Positions 58,153 through 64,000 of a stretch of DNA of 64,000 nucleotides are shown in pieces. A program made the translations under genes and the position numbers. Positions within the stretch are counted from its first letter, which is position 1, and each line of letters starts with the position of its first letter. Origin of the DNA: M3007 sp044230315 (lineage in GTDB: Bacteria > Bacteroidota > Bacteroidia > Chitinophagales > Saprospiraceae). The DNA is taken from contig JBGARJ010000004.1 in NCBI GenBank assembly GCA_044230315.1, forward strand, positions 184,179-248,178. The letters are read 5' to 3'. The notes beneath the pieces are model-generated. The model did no database searches and was not told where the DNA came from. It saw only the letters and a program-made list of their open reading frames with translations.

Positions 58153-60558
58153 ATGATCCTCCGCGCCCTGCATCTCGAAAATTACAAACAATACGGCCAC
58201 CTGGATCTCGAATTCCGGGACGGCTTGGTCGGGATTATAGGCCGGAACGGCGCGGGGAAATCCACCTTGTTTGAAGCGATCCTGTATTGTTTGTATGGCA
58301 AAGACGATCGCAATAAAAACCTGATCCGGTCAGCATTTGCCGACCCCAAATCCACCGTCGTGCTGACCTTGCAATTTGCCATTGGCGCCGCCGAATACGC
58401 TGTCAAACGCGAATTCCGCGGAAAAGCCATGGCAGTAAATGCAGAATTGTTCAAGAATGACCAACTCGTGGCCAAAGGCACGGGCCCAGTCAACGACGAA
58501 ATTGCGCGAATCCTCAATATGGAGCGCGACGCGTTCAAGCGCTCCGTTTTTTCGGGGCAAAAGGAACTCTCCGAATTGTCCGATACCAATGGCGAAGCGC
58601 GCAAAAAAATGGTGCGCAAAATGTTGGGGCTCGACACCCTCGATGAGGTCCAATTGCGGATCAATACCGACGCCCGCGATCTCAGCGGCCAGATCGCCGG
58701 ACAGCGGCAAAATCTACTCGACCCCGAAGTGATTGCCGTCATCGAAGCCGATATCCGGGAACAAGCCAAACTGTTGAAAACCAACCAGGCCAACCTGAAA
58801 AAGGAACAACAGAAATTGCGCACCGTCGAAGCCGAATATCAATCGGCACGGAAAAAATTTGAAACCGAAGAGCAAAAACAAAAGCGCCATCAGGCCCTGC
58901 AACAGGAAATCGGCCGCCTGCAGGAACGGCTCGACGGTTTGGAGGGGCAACAGAAAATCCTCAACCAAAAAATTCAGGATCTCGAAACCCAGCAACGCCA
59001 ATTGACCGAGCAGCAGGTCGGGTTCGTCGCCTATGAACGCGACAAGAAGAAATTAAAACAACTGGAGGCCGACCGCCAACGGCACCTCAACCGCGCGGCC
59101 AACACCGCCCAGCTGGCCGAACTGGAATCGCCCATCCGGCAAAGTACCGCACGGCTGGAAGAATTGTCGCAGGCCCTCGACACCTCAGAAAAAATAGCGG
59201 CGGCCTTGCTCGAACAGCAAGCCCTGGTAGCAACGCTGGAACGCGAAATTGAACAAAAACGGGAGGGGTTTAACCAGGTCAAAAGCCAGATCGATGCGGT
59301 AACCGCCCGGATACAGGAACGGCAGGATAAATTGCAGCACTTGCAGATGATTGGTCGCGAAGGCACTTGCCCGACGTGCTTCCAGCCGGTACTGGACGCC
59401 TACGACCAGGTAATTGCTCATTTGAACCAGGAGATCGATGCCCTCCAAAGCGCAGAACTGGCGCAGTTGAAACAAACCCAGACAGCCGTTACCCGCGAAG
59501 GCGTGCATTTGCGCGAACGGCAGGAGGAAGCCCGCCGCTCTATGGAGGCTCTGTTGGCGGAGCAATCGCGCCTGCAGGAGCTGGGCCGGCAAAAAAGCCA
59601 TGAAGAGCACACGCTCCGGCATTATCAGGCGCAGGCCACGCGTATTCAGGTGGTGTTACGCGAGATCGGCGATGTGCATTTCGATGAAAACGCTTACATC
59701 GCCCTGAAAAAGAGCCTCGAAGTTACCGAGCCGCTTTATGTGAAATACACCAACGATAAAGCCTACGTAACCCGCGAGTTGCCGGCAGCCCATACGGCAC
59801 TCCGGCAGGCTGAAAATAATTATGCTGAAACAAGCGGCCTGCTAAAGGCAAGACAGGCTGAATTGGCGCAAACAGGCCATGACCCGGCGAAATATGAAGC
59901 AGTCAAACAAGCACTGACCCGATACGGAGATGCATTTTCCAGCCAATCGCAGCAAGCGCGCACCTTTGAAAAAGCGGGTATGGAATTGCACAACAGCATC
60001 GACAAAAAGCAAGACCACTTAAAGGCCAATGAACGGATCCGCGAACAGGTAGCAGCCAAACTGGCGGAAGCCGAACTCCTGAAAAAGCTCAGTGAACTGC
60101 TCCTCCAGTTCAAAACCGAAATCCTTGAAAAAGTCAGCCCGAGTATTTCCCGGGAAGCCAGCAACCTGTTTAGCCGGATTACCAAAGGCAAATACGAACG
60201 AATCGACGTGGACGAAAATTTCGACTTTTTCATCGGCGATGGCGGTGTTTTGTACCCGATCGACCGGTTCTCCGGAGGCGAGATCGACCTGGCAAACTTT
60301 TGCCTGCGCATCGCCATTACAAAGGCTATCATGGACTTGAGCGGCAGCGCTCAGGGGGTGGAATTTCTCGCATTCGACGAGATTTTCGGCAGCCAGGATG
60401 AAGAACGCCGCCATGAAATGATGCTAGCCCTGTACTATTTGCAGGAACAATTCCGCCAAATCTATATCGTCTCGCATATCGACAGCCAGAAAGATTACTT
60501 TCCCAACTTGCTGGAAGTGACGTATCATCCCGAAGGCAGCTCGGTGAAATGGGTGTAG
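58153..60558 (+). CDS. sbcC: ATPase subunit SbcC (Rad50-type)
   Basis: SMC-like ATPase partner of SbcD; 801 residues, shorter than the 1048 of E. coli and nearer the archaeal Rad50 size. Seen: Walker A GIIGRNGAGKSTLF (residues 28-40), two long coiled coils, a zinc hook Cys-Pro-Thr-Cys at 406-409, ABC signature FSGGEIDLANF, and Walker B EFLAFDEIFGSQDE. The coiled coils are rich in Gln, Glu and Leu. All motifs needed for ATP-driven DNA tethering are present. A hairpin follows. Confidence 0.96.
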   Translation: MILRALHLENYKQYGHLDLEFRDGLVGIIGRNGAGKSTLFEAILYCLYGKDDRNKNLIRSAFADPKSTVVLTLQFAIGAAEYAVKREFRGKAMAVNAELFKNDQLVAKGTGPVNDEIARILNMERDAFKRSVFSGQKELSELSDTNGEARKKMVRKMLGLDTLDEVQLRINTDARDLSGQIAGQRQNLLDPEVIAVIEADIREQAKLLKTNQANLKKEQQKLRTVEAEYQSARKKFETEEQKQKRHQALQQEIGRLQERLDGLEGQQKILNQKIQDLETQQRQLTEQQVGFVAYERDKKKLKQLEADRQRHLNRAANTAQLAELESPIRQSTARLEELSQALDTSEKIAAALLEQQALVATLEREIEQKREGFNQVKSQIDAVTARIQERQDKLQHLQMIGREGTCPTCFQPVLDAYDQVIAHLNQEIDALQSAELAQLKQTQTAVTREGVHLRERQEEARRSMEALLAEQSRLQELGRQKSHEEHTLRHYQAQATRIQVVLREIGDVHFDENAYIALKKSLEVTEPLYVKYTNDKAYVTRELPAAHTALRQAENNYAETSGLLKARQAELAQTGHDPAKYEAVKQALTRYGDAFSSQSQQARTFEKAGMELHNSIDKKQDHLKANERIREQVAAKLAEAELLKKLSELLLQFKTEILEKVSPSISREASNLFSRITKGKYERIDVDENFDFFIGDGGVLYPIDRFSGGEIDLANFCLRIAITKAIMDLSGSAQGVEFLAFDEIFGSQDEERRHEMMLALYYLQEQFRQIYIVSHIDSQKDYFPNLLEVTYHPEGSSVKWV

Positions 60559-60561
60559 GAT

Positions 60562-60590
60562 GGTTAATTTCCAATGTCCGGAAATTAACC
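60562..60590 (+). terminator. Perfect 11-bp hairpin after sbcC
   Basis: GGTTAATTTCC (60562-60572) and GGAAATTAACC (60580-60590) pair fully around a 7-base loop. No T-tract follows, so it may be a weak terminator or mRNA 3' end stabiliser. Confidence 0.5.
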
Positions 60591-60653
60591 TCCAGGCACG
60601 CCCAATGCGGAATACGGAATGTAAATCATTGCGGATGTTGAGATTAGCCACGG

Positions 60654-60681
60654 TTTGAGAATTCCGGTGATCGTACTTTTG
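60654..60681 (+). promoter_or_regulatory. P-type ATPase promoter (TTTG-N16-TACTTTTG)
   Basis: TTTG (60654-60657) and a perfect TACTTTTG (60674-60681) are 16 bases apart. The expected start point is near 60686-60688, which supports the second in-frame ATG at 60708 as the translation start. Confidence 0.6.
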
Positions 60682-60707
60682 GCCGTATGCCTCATTCCGA
60701 TTTGACG

Positions 60708-63182
60708 ATGTCGACAACGCATATTTCCAATTTGAATGGCCTGAACGACGCAGAAGTTCTGGCCAGGCGTGCGCAGCATGGCAACAATGCACTGTATTTG
60801 CGCCCGAAACGCCAGCTCGTTCACCTGCTTTCAGAGATGGCAAAAGAGCCGGTTTTCCTTTTGCTGGCTTTGGGTTGCGTATTGTATTTTATCATCGGCG
60901 ATACTACGGAAGCCTGGCTTATGGCAGCATCGATTGGGTTTGTGATTGCCATCGAAATCGTGCAGGAATACCGCAGCGAAAAAGCCCTGGATGCCTTGCG
61001 CCAATATGCCCAACCCAAAGTGGTCGTCCGCCGCAACGGCGAAGACCTGACCATTCCGGCTGAGGAAGTTGTAGTGGATGATTTGATCGTCTTCACTGAA
61101 GGGGAGCGGTTGGCCGCCGACGGCAAGATCGTCCACCAAAATGACCTTACTGTCGACGAGGCGGTGCTCACAGGCGAATCCCTGCCGGTCAATAAAACGA
61201 TCAGTGAGGGCGAAAACCGGGTTTTTCAAGGCACCGTGGTAGCAACCGGGATGGGCATTGCCCAGGTGGCCGCGATCGGCGCTAAAACCGAATTCGGGAA
61301 ACTGGGCAAATCCATCGAATCCATCGAATCGGAGCCAACCCCGCTGCAACGGCAAATCGACCGCTTCGTCCGCCAGATGATGCTGGCCGGATTGGTTGCC
61401 TTCCTCATTGTTTTTGGTATCAACCTGGCTTACGTGGGCAGCATCATCTCGGCTTTGCTGTTCTCCCTGGCCTTTGCCCTGGCCTTGATCCCGGAAGAGA
61501 TCCCGGTGGCATTCACCAGTTTTATGGCGCTGGGTGCATATCGCATGACGCGACAAAAAATATTGGTCAAACAACCCAAAACAGTGGAAAGCCTGGGTTC
61601 GGCTACCGTCATTTGTCTCGACAAAACCGGAACGATCACCGAAAACCGAATGTCTGTTGCCGAAGTGGTGGATTTCAGCGGCGCTGGGATCTGCCTGGAG
61701 TACGCCATGTGGGCCAGTGAACCCCAGCCATTCGATGCCATGGAAAAAGCCATTCACCAAGCTTATGGCGATGCGATGGAGACCGACCGGCGACCACTTT
61801 TTCAGATGATCCACGAATATCCGCTCGGCGGTATTCCCCCAATGATGACGCATATCTACGGACCGGTTGAAACGGGAGCGTTGGCCACCCGGATCATCGC
61901 CACCAAAGGCGCGGTGGAACGCATCCTGCTCGTTTGCCGCGACCTGGACGATGACCAGCGCACCGAAGCACTCAAAAAAACGCACGAACTCGCATCAAGA
62001 GGTTACCGGATACTCGGCGTAGCCAGCGGCACCTGGCCGAACGATCAATTTCCCGACGACCAGGACCGGTTTGCCTGGCATTTCGAAGGTTTAGTTGCTC
62101 TTTATGACCCGCCAAAACAAAATATTCAAAAGGTATTTCAACATTTTTACCGGGCCGGCATCCAGGTCAAGATGATTACCGGCGACTACCCGGAAACAGC
62201 GCTGAACATTGCCCGCCAAAGCGGCCTGCGGCACGACGGCACCGTACTCACCGGCGATGCGGTCATGACCATGCAAGCGATTGACTTACAAACGGCTGTA
62301 GCACAGGCCAATGTGTTTGCTCGCATGTTCCCTGAGGCCAAACTGCGGGTGGTGGAAGCGCTTAAAGCGAACGGCGAAGTGGTGGCGATGAGCGGCGACG
62401 GCGTGAACGACGGGCCGGCGCTTAAGGCGGCGCAAATCGGGGTGGCGATGGGCAGCCGCGGAACCGAGATCGCCAAGGGCGCCGCATCGATGGTCTTACT
62501 GGACGACGACCTCGACCGCATGGTCACGGCCGTGGAAATGGGGCGAAAGATTTACAATAACCTGCGCAAAGCCATCCGGTATATCATCAGCATCCACATC
62601 CCAATTGTATTGGTCGTCGTACTTCCGCTGGTATTTGGCTGGACCTACCTCCACATGCTGGCTCCAATCCACGTGATTTTCCTTGAGCTGATCATGGACC
62701 CAACCTGCGCCGTGGCCTTTGAGAACGAACCGGCAGAACCCAATCTGCTGGACAAACCCCCGCGGGCCGCCAACGCACCGCTATTCACCGGCAAAGAGCT
62801 ATCGTTGAGTATTTTTCAGGGCCTGTTGGCTACGGCAGGCATACTGGCGATGTACCACTATGCTATTGCAAACGGTGCAGACGAAGCCAAAACCCGCGCC
62901 TACGTGTTCCTCACCATGATGGCCGTCAATATTTTCCTTACGCTGACCTGCCGCTCTTTTGAATACAGTATTGCCAAAACGATTTTTTATAAAAATCGCC
63001 TGATGCCCATCATTCTCGGTATTTCCACGCTGATGATGGCGGCCATCCTGTTCATTCCGACGATGAACCGACTCTTTCAAATGGAGCCGCTGCAATGGTC
63101 GGAGATCGGGATTTGCCTGGGCACAGCCCTGGTGAGCGTGGGTTGGATCGAGGTGTGGAAAGCGCTGCGAAGAACAGGCTAG
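60708..63182 (+). CDS. P-type cation-transporting ATPase (PacL/Ca2+-type)
   Basis: An 824-residue P2-type ATPase. Seen: helices M1-M2 near residues 50-90, the TGES loop (VLTGESLPV), PEEIPVAFTSF in M4, phosphorylation site Asp305 in CLDKTGT, KTGTITENRMS, MITGDYPETA, the hinge GDGVNDGPALKAA, and six C-terminal helices with ELIMDPTCAVAFENEP. The motifs fit calcium- or manganese-type pumps, but the ion is not certain from these residues. The start at 60708 is preferred, because the promoter predicts a start point near the alternative ATG at 60687. Its stop shares CTAG with the convergent DUF4403 gene. Confidence 0.93.
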   Translation: MSTTHISNLNGLNDAEVLARRAQHGNNALYLRPKRQLVHLLSEMAKEPVFLLLALGCVLYFIIGDTTEAWLMAASIGFVIAIEIVQEYRSEKALDALRQYAQPKVVVRRNGEDLTIPAEEVVVDDLIVFTEGERLAADGKIVHQNDLTVDEAVLTGESLPVNKTISEGENRVFQGTVVATGMGIAQVAAIGAKTEFGKLGKSIESIESEPTPLQRQIDRFVRQMMLAGLVAFLIVFGINLAYVGSIISALLFSLAFALALIPEEIPVAFTSFMALGAYRMTRQKILVKQPKTVESLGSATVICLDKTGTITENRMSVAEVVDFSGAGICLEYAMWASEPQPFDAMEKAIHQAYGDAMETDRRPLFQMIHEYPLGGIPPMMTHIYGPVETGALATRIIATKGAVERILLVCRDLDDDQRTEALKKTHELASRGYRILGVASGTWPNDQFPDDQDRFAWHFEGLVALYDPPKQNIQKVFQHFYRAGIQVKMITGDYPETALNIARQSGLRHDGTVLTGDAVMTMQAIDLQTAVAQANVFARMFPEAKLRVVEALKANGEVVAMSGDGVNDGPALKAAQIGVAMGSRGTEIAKGAASMVLLDDDLDRMVTAVEMGRKIYNNLRKAIRYIISIHIPIVLVVVLPLVFGWTYLHMLAPIHVIFLELIMDPTCAVAFENEPAEPNLLDKPPRAANAPLFTGKELSLSIFQGLLATAGILAMYHYAIANGADEAKTRAYVFLTMMAVNIFLTLTCRSFEYSIAKTIFYKNRLMPIILGISTLMMAAILFIPTMNRLFQMEPLQWSEIGICLGTALVSVGWIEVWKALRRTG

Positions 63183-64000
63183 AGCCCCTTCACATCCACG
63201 CTTACTTTTCCTTTGGAAAACAAATCGACCCGGATGCCGGAAGCTGTTACCTTGGTTTTGTCGACCGAAATACTGTCCACGATCCCGGTAAGCACTACGC
63301 CGGGTTGTATTTGATAGTAATTGAGCGATTCCTGCACCGATTTCTTCAGGTCGGCAATGTCCTGGTCCAGTGGAAACGTCATGGCGTCGCGCATGCGTTT
63401 TTTGATGGGGCCCGAAAACAACCACGCGGCCGATTTGAGCAGGAAATTGCGGGTATCGGTGTGAAAATCGAGATCGGCCACCTCAATCTGATTCCGGGCG
63501 GCATTGAACACCGGCCGGCCGATAAAGTAAATGTTGCCATTGAAGGAGCCGGATAGTTTGGTATTGACCACCACCCGGTCGTTGTTCCCCCAGAGTTGAA
63601 TATCCTGAACGGTTACCTTCTTTTTGCCCGATTCGAACACCTGCCCGAGCATCATGTTGCGCGTCAGGCGTTCGGCTTCCGGGAAAGGCACATCGGTGGC
63701 TATCCGCACCTGAAATTCGTCGGGAGCATCTGTGATCGTTCGCAAGTCCGGAAGGTTGGAGTTTTCCCGAAAAACGGGTTTTTCACCGAAGGTGACGTCG
63801 TTGTAGCATTCGACAGAAATTTTAGCGCGTATGGAATTCCAGTCGGTGACCAGGGGTGTCATACTGATTGACAAAGGGGTCGTTTTGATCCACATGCGGT
63901 AACTTTCGTCGAGCAACACGGGTTCCTGCAACGCCGACCAGGCTTCCTGCACATAGGGTTTGAGGCTAAATTGCTGGCTCACCGTCCGGTCGAGGGTTTG
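63179..64000 (-). CDS. DUF4403-family protein, 5' end cut off by the window
   Basis: At least 273 codons are visible and the frame continues past base 64000, so this is the C-terminal part. Seen: NIYFIGRPVFNAARNQIEVADLDFHTDT, LLKSAAWLFSGPIKKRMRD and DIADLKKSVQESLNYYQI, typical of DUF4403 proteins of Bacteroidota. These are large lipid-tube-like or SMP/YceB-like envelope proteins with unknown role. The stop codon overlaps that of the P-type ATPase in the palindrome CTAG (63179-63182). Confidence 0.8.
   Translation of the reverse strand, partial: QTLDRTVSQQFSLKPYVQEAWSALQEPVLLDESYRMWIKTTPLSISMTPLVTDWNSIRAKISVECYNDVTFGEKPVFRENSNLPDLRTITDAPDEFQVRIATDVPFPEAERLTRNMMLGQVFESGKKKVTVQDIQLWGNNDRVVVNTKLSGSFNGNIYFIGRPVFNAARNQIEVADLDFHTDTRNFLLKSAAWLFSGPIKKRMRDAMTFPLDQDIADLKKSVQESLNYYQIQPGVVLTGIVDSISVDKTKVTASGIRVDLFSKGKVSVDVKGL

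Noticed and set aside
1..64000. tRNA, rRNA, CRISPR, insertion sequence or prophage
   Set aside because: Looked for T-loop, anticodon-stem, repeat-spacer and transposase patterns on both strands; none was seen by eye.

Overview
The window reads as chromosomal DNA of a Bacteroidota bacterium. The most likely group is the Saprospiria/Chitinophagia side of the phylum, but that placement is inferred from gene content and not from a marker tree. Supporting features are a giant secreted protein with a type IX secretion (T9SS) C-terminal sorting domain, TonB-dependent receptors with a CarboxypepD_reg-like N-domain, a split NarI-like/CCG iron-sulfur module, several proteins I recognise only from Bacteroidota, and promoters of the TTG / TAnnTTTG (-33/-7) type instead of TTGACA/TATAAT. 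Coding density is high and base composition is close to 50% GC. I see no tRNA, rRNA, CRISPR, insertion sequence, prophage or integrase.

Layout. 1-7.3 kb: 3' part of pgi, a multispanning membrane protein, thiolase, a rhodanese-like protein without its cysteine, a PAS histidine kinase and hemE. 7.5-18.6 kb: a TonB-dependent receptor, a zinc-peptidase-like protein overlapping a LolC/E-type permease, tyrS, and an outer-membrane barrel protein downstream of a 1044-residue TPR protein. 18.9-26.8 kb: marC plus an OlsF-like acyltransferase, a PAP2/haloperoxidase lipoprotein, an unknown helical protein, a PyrR-like phosphoribosyltransferase, and a three-gene module of membrane Fe-S protein, CCG protein and a conserved Bacteroidota protein. 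27-32.8 kb: a 1395-residue FN3/CUB T9SS protein, then an effector-associated-domain/trypsin/TIR-like protein. 32.8-40.7 kb, all minus: an operon of M50-like protein, histidine kinase, prmC, purK and purE, preceded by pyrC, an M20 dipeptidase and an FKBP. 40.7-41.2 kb: a non-coding gap with two tandem promoter-terminator units. 41.2-53.3 kb: era, a conserved unknown, a NadR-like kinase, a TPP riboswitch with its TonB receptor, a LysM protein, surE, small proteins, ilvE, a psi-like small protein, fabD and yqgE. 53.3-64 kb: GH36 alpha-galactosidase, a small exported protein, an RsmB-type methyltransferase coupled to sbcD-sbcC, a P-type ATPase, and the 3' part of a DUF4403 gene.

Most genes are housekeeping: haem, purine and pyrimidine synthesis, fatty-acid and branched-chain amino-acid metabolism, translation, ribosome assembly, envelope biogenesis and double-strand-break repair. 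The best candidates for undescribed biology are the effector-associated-domain/trypsin/TIR-like protein at 31.2 kb, which has the architecture of a bacterial immune or regulated-death effector, and the tandem short-transcript units at 40.8-41.2 kb. Several domains carry substitutions at canonical catalytic residues: the rhodanese, the OlsF N-domain, the TyrRS HIGH motif and the TIR-like domain. Two genes, surE and tyrS, have promoter boxes so close to the start codon that leaderless mRNAs are predicted.
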